Positions 1 through 8,498 are shown, counted from the first letter of the stretch. The stretch: 32,263 bases of DNA from Bacteroidota bacterium (GCA_023387375.1 JAEWIE010000049.1:1-32263), one strand, 5' to 3'. Numbers and translations are program-made. The notes: generated from the letters alone by a model not told the origin.

Positions 1-2632
1 GCCGGTCTTTTGCCGCTTCTAAATTCTCAAAAGCTCCGCCATAGGTGATGTAATACCCCGGAGGCAGTTTTATCTGTTCTTCCACCTTTTGCTGCAATTC
101 ACTTACTGTGCTTTGAATATCTCTGCCCCGAACATTAAACCCTACAATAATTCTGCGTTGCGAATTATCCCGTTGGATTTGATTAGGACCTTCCTCAATA
201 TCCACATTGGCAACAGCACTCAACGGAATTTGTGCTCCTTGTGGGGTAGTAATCAATAGTTGCCGGACATCTTCTAAGTTTTTCCGTTTTTCGCCAGCCA
301 GACGCACCACCAAATCAAAGCGTCTTTCGCCTTCGTAAACCATTCCACTGCTTTCTCCTGCAAAAGCGGCATTAACCACCCGGTTAATATCGCTGATGTT
401 CAAACCGTATTGTGCAATAGTAGTGCGATTGTAATCAATCACTATTTGGGGCATTCCGGTTATGGATTCTACATAAACCGCCTCACTGCCTTCTACTGAA
501 TTACTTAATCTCCCCAATTGAGCTGCATAAGTTGCCAGTGTATCCAAATCCTCACCAAAGATTTTCACCACCACATCCTGCCTCGCTCCGGACATCAGTT
601 CGTTAAAACGCATATTCACAGGATATTGAAAACCGAAAGAAACGCCCGGCAAGGCTTCCAAGGCTGCGGACATTTTAGCTTCCAGTTCGGTATAGGTTTT
701 AGCGGAAGTCCATTCTTTGCGTGGTTTCAAAATAATCATCATATCTGATGCGTCCACCGCCATCGGATCGGTTGGCACTTCACTGCTTCCTGTTTTTCCG
801 ACTACTTTTTCCACTTCCGGGAATTTTTCGAGGATAATTTCAGATGCTTTTGAGACCGCTTCAACCGAAGTATTCAGATTACTACCCGGCAAAACCCGGG
901 TGTCCACTGCAAAATCGCCCTCGGGCAATGCCGGTATAAATTCTCCGCCTAATCTTGTGAATATGAAAACGGCAACCGCAAACAATCCTAAAACAGTTGC
1001 CAAAACCATTTTTTGACGACGTAATATTTTGGTCAGGTATTTTTGATAAAAACGTTCCAAACGGTTCATCATCCTATCCGAAAATGTGGTTTTGTGCGAG
1101 ATTTTTTTGCTCAAAACCAGGGAACTCATCATCGGAATATAAGTGAGTGAAAGCAGGAAAGCACCGAGCAAAGCAAAAACTACGGTCTGTGCCATCGGCA
1201 TAAACATTTTTCCTTCAATGCCCCGCAGGGTAAAAATGGGCAGATAAACGATCAGGATGATAATCTGTCCGAAAACAGCTGCGTTCATCATTCCTGATGC
1301 AGAAGTTTTCACCTCTTCGTCCATTTCGGACTGTGTAAGTTTATTGACATTTTTAAATACTTTACTGTGGGATAGCTTGTGTAAAACCGCTTCCACGATA
1401 ATCACAGCTCCATCCACAATCAATCCGAAATCCAAGGCTCCCAAGCTCATAAGGTTACCACTCACGCCAAAGGTGTTCATCAGGATTATCGCAAACAACA
1501 TAGACAACGGAATGACCGAAGCTACGAGCAATCCTGCCCTAAAATTGCCCAGAAACAACACCAACACAAAAACCACGATCAAAGCCCCCTCCAGCAGGTT
1601 AGTGGTTACGGTACTGATGGAATTGTTTACCATTTTGGTACGGTCCAGAAAAGCATCAATCATAACACCTTCGGGCAGCGTTTTCTCGATCTGGGTAATG
1701 CGTTCTTTGATGTTTTTGATGACTTCGTTGCTGTTTTCGCCTTTCAGCATCATCACTACCGCTCCAGATACTTCCTGCTCGCCATTATACGTCATTGCTC
1801 CGTATCGTGGAGCACTCCCCAGACGGACTTCGCCTACATCACGAATTAATAAGGGCATTCCGTTGGGCAGATTTTTAACGACGATATTCCGAATATCTTC
1901 CATACCGCCGACTAATCCTTCGCTGCGGATAAATAAAATGGTAGGACCTTTTTCTATATAAGAGCCACCCGTATTCTGGTTGTTGGTTTCCAAAGCAGTG
2001 AATACATCGCCAATGGTAATATTGTATGCCATCAGTTTTTCGGGAATGACCGCTACTTCGTATTGCTTGAGGTATCCGCCAAAACTGCTCACTTCGGCTA
2101 CGCCTTTTACATCCAACAATTGCCTCCGGACAATCCAGTCCTGAATGGTTCGTAATTCCATCACATTGTATTGGTCTTCGTAACCTTTTTTCGGGCGAAT
2201 GGTGTATTGATAAATTTCGCCCAATCCTGTGGTAACGGGTGCTAAGACAGGTGTCCCAACACCTTTGGGGATTTGCTCCTGAGCCTGTTGCAATCGTTCA
2301 GAAACCTGTTGTCTTGCCCAGTAAATGTCGATATCATCTTCAAAAACAATCGTTACCACGGACAATCCAAAGCGTGAAAAACTGCGGAGTTCTATCAGTC
2401 CGGGAATGTTGTTGTTGACCTGTTCGATAGGGAAGGTAATGAGGCGTTCCACATCGGGAGCACCCAATGCAGGAGCTACCGTAATCACCTGCACCTGGTT
2501 GTTTGTTATATCGGGGACGGCATCAATTGGAAGCTTTCTTACTTCATAAATGCCATAACCGATAAGGGCAAGTACAAACAGCCCTATGATGAGTTTGTTC
2601 TTGATAGAAAACTCAATGATTTTATTCAGCAT
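1..2632 (-). CDS. czcA: Heavy-metal efflux RND pump, CzcA type (3' end outside window)
   Basis: Inner-membrane proton/metal antiporter subunit of a tripartite efflux complex. The start ATG is at 2632 and 877 codons are visible; family members are usually above 1000 residues, so the C-terminal part lies left of the window. Seen: an N-terminal membrane segment (about residues 8-30), the early stretch KLPIDAVPDITNNQVQ, and the transmembrane-4 signature LGALDFGLIVDGAVIIVE with D401, D407 and E414. From family knowledge these match CzcA D402, D408 and E415, needed for proton-driven divalent cation export, and differ from the CusA monovalent-copper version. Inference: substrates are Zn, Co, Cd or Ni rather than Cu(I). 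It lies 80 bases downstream of the small His-rich gene and is probably in the tetR-led operon. The periplasmic adaptor and outer-membrane channel are not in view. Confidence 0.95.
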   Translation of the reverse strand, partial: MLNKIIEFSIKNKLIIGLFVLALIGYGIYEVRKLPIDAVPDITNNQVQVITVAPALGAPDVERLITFPIEQVNNNIPGLIELRSFSRFGLSVVTIVFEDDIDIYWARQQVSERLQQAQEQIPKGVGTPVLAPVTTGLGEIYQYTIRPKKGYEDQYNVMELRTIQDWIVRRQLLDVKGVAEVSSFGGYLKQYEVAVIPEKLMAYNITIGDVFTALETNNQNTGGSYIEKGPTILFIRSEGLVGGMEDIRNIVVKNLPNGMPLLIRDVGEVRLGSAPRYGAMTYNGEQEVSGAVVMMLKGENSNEVIKNIKERITQIEKTLPEGVMIDAFLDRTKMVNNSISTVTTNLLEGALIVVFVLVLFLGNFRAGLLVASVIPLSMLFAIILMNTFGVSGNLMSLGALDFGLIVDGAVIIVEAVLHKLSHSKVFKNVNKLTQSEMDEEVKTSASGMMNAAVFGQIIILIVYLPIFTLRGIEGKMFMPMAQTVVFALLGAFLLSLTYIPMMSSLVLSKKISHKTTFSDRMMNRLERFYQKYLTKILRRQKMVLATVLGLFAVAVFIFTRLGGEFIPALPEGDFAVDTRVLPGSNLNTSVEAVSKASEIILEKFPEVEKVVGKTGSSEVPTDPMAVDASDMMIILKPRKEWTSAKTYTELEAKMSAALEALPGVSFGFQYPVNMRFNELMSGARQDVVVKIFGEDLDTLATYAAQLGRLSNSVEGSEAVYVESITGMPQIVIDYNRTTIAQYGLNISDINRVVNAAFAGESSGMVYEGERRFDLVVRLAGEKRKNLEDVRQLLITTPQGAQIPLSAVANVDIEEGPNQIQRDNSQRRIIVGFNVRGRDIQSTVSELQQKVEEQIKLPPGYYITYGGAFENLEAAKDR

Positions 2633-2712
2633 AATTCATTTAATTAATCGTTTTGAGAAATGTACAATTGCGATAGGCACAGTAAAAAGCCTATCGTTCA
2701 TTCAAAAAATGA

Positions 2713-3099
2713 TTAACTAAAGCGTGGCGGATGCCAAATGCTGTTCAGATATGCGTTTGAATAGTTTTGCTGGCTGTAAGCAGGTAATTTTACAACTGTC
2801 ACAACTAAAGTGTTGTGAGAAATCACAAAAGGCGGCGCAACAATGGAAACAACCGACGAGAAGTGACCATCAATAGTCTTAAACGGCAGTTGGTCGTGGT
2901 GGTTGTGATTTTCCCGATGGTCGTGATTTTCCCCTCCTGTATAATGCTGTACTAAAAATTTGAAGATGGTAACATCTTTATCTTCATTGGTATGTTCCAG
3001 ATAATGTTGTACAAGCATTGGCAATTTCAGTACCTCTCCGAATGCTGTATTTGCACTCAGAAAGGTAAAAAGAAAAAATATTGCCAAAACTCTTCTCAC
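2713..3099 (-). CDS. Small His-rich exported protein with C-terminal IWHPPRFS
   Basis: About 128 residues from a GTG start at 3099, chosen because it places the hydrophobic signal sequence (RRVLAIFFLFTFLSANTAFG) at the N-terminus; the frame stays open upstream to 3168 but that adds a polar leader. The middle has a His cluster (ENHDHRENHNHHDQ) that could bind Zn, Cu or Ni in the periplasm. The protein ends in SIWHPPRFS, almost the same ending as the Cys-rich protein at 23014-23403 (SIWQPPKIS). Short Bacteroidota proteins with this ending (DUF6660-like, from memory) are often next to metal efflux genes. Here it lies directly upstream of the RND pump. A role as periplasmic metal chaperone or sensor is inference. 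Confidence 0.75.
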   Translation of the reverse strand: MRRVLAIFFLFTFLSANTAFGEVLKLPMLVQHYLEHTNEDKDVTIFKFLVQHYTGGENHDHRENHNHHDQLPFKTIDGHFSSVVSIVAPPFVISHNTLVVTVVKLPAYSQQNYSNAYLNSIWHPPRFS

Positions 3100-3181
3100 A
3101 TTACAAAGATACTTGTTCGATAAACAATTTGAATAAATAATCAACTGATTCTTTTGATTTTTAAGCAAATAGCTATTTAGA

Positions 3182-3532
3182 CTAATTAAAATAATGATGG
3201 TAGTCCTGATACGATTTTTGCAAACTCAAAACGATCTGATTAGCTTTTGCTTCATCTGTTTCATCTTCCAACGCCTTCACTATTTCAAGATGCGGGTGCA
3301 GCCATTTGTGCAGTTCATCGTGGCTTTTACCTTGCATTGTACAGCTTTTTATGAGTTGATTGTTTTGGTCTTTTAGTTGTTCGGCAAGTGCTTTATAATC
3401 CGACTGCCCATTCTGAACGTAAGCAGTGACTAACGCTTCACCTTTTAATACAAAGGGTTTCATTTCTTCATTTACCAACCATTTTTCGCCATTGTTGAGT
3501 TCAATAGCTTCGGAACTCTCATCGTATCTCAA
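3182..3532 (-). CDS. Putative metal-binding protein without its expected leader
   Basis: 116 residues from a TTG at 3532 that follows the tetR stop codon immediately and in the same frame; the next in-frame ATG is at about residue 24. Core features: ELNNGEKWLVNEEMKPFV near the N-terminus and SCTMQGKSHDELHKWLHPH in the middle, where Cys, Met and three His could bind a metal. I recall longer Bacteroidota proteins with this core carrying an N-terminal signal peptide or lipobox; none is visible here. Either the gene begins at TTG by translational coupling with tetR and the product is cytosolic, or it has lost its 5' end. Its place in the tetR-czcA operon supports a metal-related role. The function is not established. 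Confidence 0.65.
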   Translation of the reverse strand: MRYDESSEAIELNNGEKWLVNEEMKPFVLKGEALVTAYVQNGQSDYKALAEQLKDQNNQLIKSCTMQGKSHDELHKWLHPHLEIVKALEDETDEAKANQIVLSLQKSYQDYHHYFN

Positions 3533-4123
3533 TTATTTTTTTTCAATCATTTTTAAAATCCCCTCCAAAACTGCTTTTCCGTCTTTCATCAGATTGGATT
3601 TATGTCCTGACAATTTCCATTTCAATACGGTCATTCTCATTCCTCCAAGTATAATGGTGGTAAGCGTGGAAGCATTGATTAGCTTGCCATATTGCCCCAC
3701 CTTTTGTCCTTTTTCAATGTTTGCATTGACATATTGGTGCATTAATTCCATTATTTCGGAAACTTTATAACTTAATACCTCATCATAATGAAAAATACTT
3801 TCCGCAAAAATGACACTAACAATCGCAGGCTTATCTGTAAAGGTTTGCAGTTGCGATTTAAAAATATCCCTCAATTCATCTCCTGCCGTTGCGTTAGGAT
3901 TTACAGGAATGTTACTTATGCGGTTTTTCATTCCTGTTATGAAATAGTTGAGCAAACCAAGTAAAATATCATTCTTGCTTTTAAAATGACGGTATAAAGC
4001 TGGTTCGGATAAACCAATATCGGCAGCCAGCGTTTTGATAGTCAGGTTTTGAATACCGTACGCATCAATCCGAGCCGTTGCAGCTTCCATTATTTCTATT
4101 TGCCTGTCTGTGAACTTTTCCAT
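3533..4123 (-). CDS. TetR/AcrR family transcriptional regulator
   Basis: 196 residues, a normal TetR length. The N-terminal helix-turn-helix is visible at about residues 28-50 (TLAADIGLSEPALYRHFKSK), followed by a divergent helical ligand domain. It is the first gene of a minus-strand run leading into the metal-efflux genes, with a near-perfect inverted repeat and a good promoter immediately upstream. Inference: it represses its own operon and is released by a metal or another toxic compound. The ligand domain has no recognisable metal-binding cluster, so the inducer is unknown. Confidence 0.9.
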   Translation of the reverse strand: MEKFTDRQIEIMEAATARIDAYGIQNLTIKTLAADIGLSEPALYRHFKSKNDILLGLLNYFITGMKNRISNIPVNPNATAGDELRDIFKSQLQTFTDKPAIVSVIFAESIFHYDEVLSYKVSEIMELMHQYVNANIEKGQKVGQYGKLINASTLTTIILGGMRMTVLKWKLSGHKSNLMKDGKAVLEGILKMIEKK

Positions 4124-4132
4124 ATTATTTAT

Positions 4133-4155
4133 TAGCTAACCAATCATGTTAGTTA
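4133..4155. promoter_or_regulatory. Probable TetR operator (inverted repeat)
   Basis: TAGCTAAC, a 7-base spacer, then GTTAGTTA: 7 of 8 positions pair. It sits 9 bases upstream of the tetR start codon and just downstream of the -7 box, so a bound dimer would cover the start of transcription. Autoregulation is inferred from this layout. Confidence 0.65.
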
Positions 4156-4166
4156 GTATTCACTCG

Positions 4167-4196
4167 CAAAGATAATGATAGTTTTTAAACGGACAA
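4167..4196 (-). promoter_or_regulatory. Promoter of the tetR-metal efflux operon
   Basis: On the minus strand TTG (4194-4196), a 19-base spacer, then TATCTTTG (4167-4174). This fits the Bacteroidota consensus of a -33 TTG and a -7 TAnnTTTG with 19 bases between. Transcription would start roughly 5-7 bases beyond the -7 box, at the edge of the operator. Confidence 0.75.
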
Positions 4197-4214
4197 TATT
4201 TGGCTCTTTAATTT

Positions 4215-4424
4215 TTAGTTGTCCTGTACCAAATGCTGTAAGTTCGGGTCGTTCTTGATGCGTTCCAATTCGCTTTCAACGATATGCAGAATGTCGGATT
4301 TTATCTGACGGTAATTGCTTTCAATCTGCTGTTTCATTTTATCCTCGCCCTGCTCATCAACAAAGGAAAGGATTTGCTGTATTTTCTGATAGGCTTTGGT
4401 TTCGGCAGCTACCTTGTCAATTTT
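4215..4424 (-). pseudogene. 3'-terminal fragment of an unidentified gene fused to the integrase
   Basis: An open frame without a start codon encodes about 69 residues: a charged helical C-terminus beginning KIDKVAAETKAYQKIQ and ending DPNLQHLVQDN before a TAA. It opens exactly where the integrase frame closes and overlaps it by 16 bases, in a different frame. It reads like the intact tail of a larger protein whose body was lost. I do not recognise the parent; a mobile-element or restriction-system protein is possible but unproven. Confidence 0.55.
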
Positions 4425-5227
4425 TTAATATCCCCATAAGCAAGTCCGGTAAAACAACTAAAAATTAAAATATCCTTTACAAGCTCATACCTTTTGTGCG
4501 GTGGCTTGCACATCATTGGTTTTTCTACGTCTTCTTTCAGTATGTAACCTCTGTCGGTTTCTTCCATACTGATTTCGTAATCCTCAAACGGATTATCACG
4601 TATCAAACCTTTTTTGATAGCTAATTCTACCAAGCTCAAAACAGGCATCGTGTAAATCCAAACGGTATTGTGGGCACATTGCTTATCGTACCGGAGGTAA
4701 AAGTCAAATTCACGGATCAAATCTGCCGTCAATTCCCGAAAAGCCATATCATCACGATGATAGCGTTCTTTTATAAACGTGGCAAGATGATTGTAAACCG
4801 TGATGTATTTGTTGTAAGTACCTTGTGAACGTTCCTCTTTCTCGACCAATCTTTTAAATTCTTCGTTTTGGTCGTTGAAAACTTTAAGTATTGCATCGTC
4901 CATTACACCGACACCCAAAAATGACAGCTTTACTTTTTGGGCTGTTGCAAAACCCTCGTGTTTCAGCATATCTTCATAAATCTTGTCGATATGCCCCCGT
5001 ATGTTGTCTAATTTTTGGTTGATGCTTAATGCTTGGGTCCTCTTGCCTAAAACTCTCCCGAACTTTAAATCCCAATTATCTGCATTAATTTCTAACTTTG
5101 TTCCCAATGTTTTAGCAACTCCGTCAATGGTAATACGTGCCACAATCGGTGCATTACCGTTCTTTTTCGGTTCGTTCTTTTTCAGGTAGAAAAGTAGTTT
5201 GAACGTGGATTTTTTTGTCTGCTCCAT
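4409..5227 (-). pseudogene. Truncated tyrosine recombinase of the Bacteroidota IntDOT type
   Basis: 272 residues where relatives have about 400. Present: an N-terminal arm-binding domain (about residues 6-95, FKLLFYLKKNEPKKNG), a SAM-like core-binding domain (about 105-215) and the first part of the catalytic domain (IFSCFTGLAYGDIKKLT). The protein stops three codons later and lacks the downstream His-x-x-Arg, His and the nucleophilic Tyr, so it cannot be an active integrase. The break coincides with the start of the fragment at 4215-4424, indicating a deletion or recombination junction. It marks the probable end of an integrated element carrying the metal-efflux operon. Confidence 0.85.
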
Positions 5228-5506
5228 AACTCAAATGTTTAATGTTTAAAATTAAATTACATTGAGTTACAAGGGAATATAAAAAAGGGAGCAAAACACT
5301 GAAATATAACCTGTTAAGTCGTATTGTTACCTGTGTCAATCGGTAGCGAATTAGTAACCTAACCTTGTCATTTTAAGCACAAAACCTATCAGACACCGAG
5401 TTCCAAACCAAGACTACATTTTTATAAAGCGTTGTATAGTAACGGGTTTAACCGTTTTGCTTACCTTTGCTTTTTAATAATCTTTTTTAGCATAATGAAC
5501 GAAAAA
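5228..5506. other. Intergenic boundary between mobile-element remnant and core chromosome
   Basis: 279 AT-rich bases between the broken integrase and the 3' end of gpmI. No gene is evident. It holds a short imperfect palindrome, AACGGGTTTAACCGTT, at about 5441-5456. An attachment site would be expected here, but a second copy cannot be seen in the window, so none is assigned. No clear terminator follows gpmI. Confidence 0.4.
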
Positions 5507-7039
5507 TTAGCGCTCAATTAGAACCTCTCCCGTCATTATTTCTGGGATTTCGATTCCCATCGCTCTTAGGATCGACGGCGCTACATCCCCTAGTTTCCCA
5601 GGTTTTAATTTCCATACTTGGTCTTTGTCCATCACGATTAAAGGGACGAGATTAGTAGAATGCTGCGTATTGGGAGATCCGTCCTCATTTTTCATTACAT
5701 CACTATTGCCGTGATCCGCTAGTATAAAGACTGCATATCCATGTTCATAAGCCGCAGTGGCTACTTTTTCAATGCAAGAATCCACCGTTTCTGCCGCTTT
5801 CACAGCCGCTTCAAAAACCCCTGTATGCCCAACCATATCTGTGTTGGCAAAATTCAAACAAATGAAATCTGCACTTTCGTTATTGATTTCTACTAGTATT
5901 TTCTCCGTTATATCGTAGGCTGACATTTCGGGTTTAAAATCATACGTAGGAACATCCTTCGGACTAGGGCACAAAATTCTCTTCTCTTGTGCAAAAGGCT
6001 CTTCCCTTCCTCCTGAAAAGAAAAAAGTAACGTGAGGATACTTTTCTGTTTCCGCCACGCGAATTTGAGACTTACCCTTCCTTTCAAGAACTTCACCCAG
6101 AGTTCCTTGTAGAACCTCTTCGTCAAACACTACTTTGACATTTTTGAATCCTTTATCGTAATTGGTCAGCGTGACATAATACAAATTTAATGCATGCATA
6201 TTGTACTCAGGAAAATCTCTTTGGCTTAAGGCCTCCGTAATCTCCCGACCACGGTCGGTTCTAAAATTAAAACAAATCACCACATCGCCCTCTTCGATTA
6301 AGGCCACCGGCAGATGACTTTCCTTTTGCATCACGATCGGTTTTAAGAATTCATCTGTGACTTCATTGTCATACGAATGCTGAATCGATTCAAGTGCATT
6401 GTAAGAAGGCTCTCCAATTCCTTTCACCATTGCATTGTAAGCTAATCTTATTCTTTCCCAGCGTTTGTCTCGGTCCATTGCATAATACCGCCCTGTGATG
6501 GTGGCTAGTTTTCCGCCCGTGGTTTTCATATGGGTTAAGAGTTCATCTATGAAATGAACTCCCGATTGCGGATCGCAATCTCTTCCGTCTGTAAAGGCAT
6601 GTACATAAGCAAAGTCAGCGAGTCCATTTTCATGAACGGCCGTTAAGAGCCCTTTTAAATGGTTGATATGGGAGTGCACTCCCCCATTAGAAACAAGTCC
6701 GATTAAATGTATTTTCTTGTGGTTTTTCTTCGCATAATCAAAAGCCTCTGTAATGGCATTTTCTTTTCCCAAAGTCGCATTGTCTACTGCCATATTTAAT
6801 TTGACCAAGTTCTGATATACCACTCGTCCTGCGCCTAAGTTCATATGGCCTACCTCGGAATTCCCCATTTGACCGATAGGCAGTCCCACCGCTAGACCGC
6901 TTGCTTCAAGGGTGGTGTGTGGGAAATTTTTATATAAACTATCCATAAAGGGAGTTGAGGCCTGATCGATGGCAGAAACACTAGGATCCGTTCCTAAACC
7001 CCAGCCGTCGAGTATGGCAAGTATTGCTTTTTTTGACAT
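5507..7039 (-). CDS. gpmI: 2,3-bisphosphoglycerate-independent phosphoglycerate mutase
   Basis: 510 residues, full length. It interconverts 3- and 2-phosphoglycerate in glycolysis and gluconeogenesis in the cytosol, using two Mn ions. Seen: the N-terminal ILDGWGLG with metal ligand D11, the phosphoserine motif MGNSEVGH with S61 (equivalent to the known catalytic Ser62), and C-terminal alkaline-phosphatase-superfamily ligands in NTDMVGHTG and ADHGNSD. The gene is monocistronic, with a -7 box just upstream (7061-7068) and an accessory region directly downstream. Identification is secure. Confidence 0.98.
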   Translation of the reverse strand: MSKKAILAILDGWGLGTDPSVSAIDQASTPFMDSLYKNFPHTTLEASGLAVGLPIGQMGNSEVGHMNLGAGRVVYQNLVKLNMAVDNATLGKENAITEAFDYAKKNHKKIHLIGLVSNGGVHSHINHLKGLLTAVHENGLADFAYVHAFTDGRDCDPQSGVHFIDELLTHMKTTGGKLATITGRYYAMDRDKRWERIRLAYNAMVKGIGEPSYNALESIQHSYDNEVTDEFLKPIVMQKESHLPVALIEEGDVVICFNFRTDRGREITEALSQRDFPEYNMHALNLYYVTLTNYDKGFKNVKVVFDEEVLQGTLGEVLERKGKSQIRVAETEKYPHVTFFFSGGREEPFAQEKRILCPSPKDVPTYDFKPEMSAYDITEKILVEINNESADFICLNFANTDMVGHTGVFEAAVKAAETVDSCIEKVATAAYEHGYAVFILADHGNSDVMKNEDGSPNTQHSTNLVPLIVMDKDQVWKLKPGKLGDVAPSILRAMGIEIPEIMTGEVLIER

Positions 7040-7060
7040 TGTGTACGTATTTTTCTTTTA

Positions 7061-7068
7061 CAAAATTA
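7061..7068 (-). promoter_or_regulatory. gpmI -7 promoter box
   Basis: TAATTTTG on the minus strand, 21 bases upstream of the gpmI start codon, fits TAnnTTTG. No TTG lies at the ideal 19-base spacing, so the -33 element is weak or displaced. Confidence 0.5.
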
Positions 7069-7220
7069 CCAAAACAATTCCCAACCCTCCTACAATCTGA
7101 GCAAAAATCATTTTAAAATCAGCCAAATTACTTTTTACCACGCCTAATGCCTTTAGTTCGTTTTCGCATTTGATCAAAGGATATTCTCTATTTATAAGTG
7201 GAACTTTCCAGATTAATTCC

Positions 7221-7228
7221 TAATTTTG
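7221..7228 (+). promoter_or_regulatory. -7 promoter box of the SUI1-like gene
   Basis: TAATTTTG ends only 4 bases before the ATG at 7233. With the usual distance from this box to the start of transcription, the mRNA would begin at or next to the initiation codon, giving an almost leaderless transcript. Confidence 0.5.
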
Positions 7229-7232
7229 ACTA

Positions 7233-7556
7233 ATGGATTTAAGAGATCAATTAAAAAATTTGTTCCCCGACCATGAGGAGCAGGAAATAGAAGAACCGAT
7301 TGAAGTCTTTGAGCAAAAGGGCGCTCTAGTCTGTAAATTTGAAAAGAAAGCGCGCGCCGGAAAACCCGTCACGCTCATTGAAGGATTTGAAGGGCCGCAG
7401 TCGGAACTAAAGGCTCTTTCCAAAACCCTCAAAACAAGGCTCGCATTAGGCGGGTCCGAAAAAGACGGCGTGATTATTATTCAAGGGGATCACCGCGATA
7501 AAATCATGGCTCTTCTAAAGGAATTAGGATACAAGACTAAACGTGTGGGTGGATAA
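7233..7556 (+). CDS. SUI1/eIF1-family translation factor (YciH-like)
   Basis: 107 residues, the usual length for bacterial YciH-like proteins. The C-terminal SUI1 fold is clear from GKPVTLIEGFEG, then LGGSEKDGVIIIQGDH, then the final helix with LLKELGYKTKRVGG; the first 30 residues are acidic and probably flexible. The eukaryotic and archaeal relatives act in start-codon selection on the small ribosomal subunit; the bacterial role is less clear. It is divergent from gpmI and 52 bases upstream of the nucleoside phosphorylase, with which it may be co-transcribed. Confidence 0.92.
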   Translation: MDLRDQLKNLFPDHEEQEIEEPIEVFEQKGALVCKFEKKARAGKPVTLIEGFEGPQSELKALSKTLKTRLALGGSEKDGVIIIQGDHRDKIMALLKELGYKTKRVGG

Positions 7557-7608
7557 ACACGATCACTCAACTCTTATTTCTAATCAAAATCAAAAATCAA
7601 TTTAACTT

Positions 7609-8463
7609 ATGATAAACAAACTTGCAGCCTCCGAGCTGGTTTTAAACCCAGACGGAAGCGTATACCATCTCAATTTACTTCCACAGGACATTGCCTCCAA
7701 AATCATTTTGGTAGGAGATCCTGACCGAGTTCCTAAAGTATCTGCTTTTTTCGATTCCATCGAACTCAAGAAAAACAAACGTGAATTTTACACGCACACG
7801 GGTACCCTTCGTGGGGAAAGAATTACAGTAATGTCTTCTGGGATTGGTACGGAGAACATCGATATTGTGATGAATGAGCTTGATGCTTTAGTCAACATCG
7901 ATTTAGAGAAAAAAGAAATTAAATCAGAGCATACCTCTTTAGAGCTATTTCGATTAGGAACCTGTGGATCGGTTCATCCAGATATTGAAGTAGACCAAAT
8001 GCTAGTGACTCAAAACGTGGTCGGACTTGATGGTCTTCTTCATTTCTATCCTGATTATAGTTTCGAGAATGAATTTTCAAAAGCGTTCCTAGAAGGGTTT
8101 CCTTATGAGAGAATAAAAGGAATGCTTTATTTTGCAGAGCAGTCCAAAGAAATCGCCCATTACTATAAGGATGCTCCTTACCATGGAAATACAGCGACCT
8201 TTCCAGGCTTCTATGCCCCTCAAGGCAGACAACTACGCCTCAGAAGTGTGGATGATCAATTCTTAGAAACGCTAAATGACCTTGGCGTATCTAATTTTGA
8301 AATGGAAACCTCGGCCATTTATGGTCTATCAGCGCTTTTAGGCCACAAAGCACTTACTGTAAATAATGTGGTGGCCAACCGCAGGCGAGGAGAATTTGTC
8401 GCGGACCATCATGCCTCCGAAAAGAAAATAATTGAATGGGTACTAGATAGAATCATTAACTAA
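7609..8463 (+). CDS. Nucleoside phosphorylase, uridine phosphorylase-like
   Basis: 284 residues of the PNP/UDP phosphorylase family, which splits nucleosides with phosphate into free base and ribose-1-phosphate for salvage. Seen: the phosphate-binding loop IILVGDPDRVPKV near residue 35, the central GIGTENIDI, the strand LFRLGTCGSV, and the ribose-binding FEMETSAIYGL with the Glu-Met-Glu signature near residue 230. Uridine specificity is the likeliest choice but cannot be proved from sequence alone. A strong hairpin terminator follows directly. Confidence 0.9.
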   Translation: MINKLAASELVLNPDGSVYHLNLLPQDIASKIILVGDPDRVPKVSAFFDSIELKKNKREFYTHTGTLRGERITVMSSGIGTENIDIVMNELDALVNIDLEKKEIKSEHTSLELFRLGTCGSVHPDIEVDQMLVTQNVVGLDGLLHFYPDYSFENEFSKAFLEGFPYERIKGMLYFAEQSKEIAHYYKDAPYHGNTATFPGFYAPQGRQLRLRSVDDQFLETLNDLGVSNFEMETSAIYGLSALLGHKALTVNNVVANRRRGEFVADHHASEKKIIEWVLDRIIN

Positions 8464-8471
8464 ATGCAGCG

Positions 8472-8498
8472 TAGGGATTTCAAAAAATGAAATCCCTA
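8472..8498. terminator. Bidirectional terminator between the phosphorylase gene and tag
   Basis: Perfect 10-bp stem TAGGGATTTC / GAAATCCCTA with a 7-base A-rich loop and T-rich sequence on the right. The stop codon of the convergent tag gene lies inside the right arm. Confidence 0.85.

Noticed and set aside
1257..1961. 234-codon plus-strand open frame inside the czcA region
   Set aside because: Antisense to clear RND coding sequence; product is Ser/Thr/Ile-rich low complexity with no domain.
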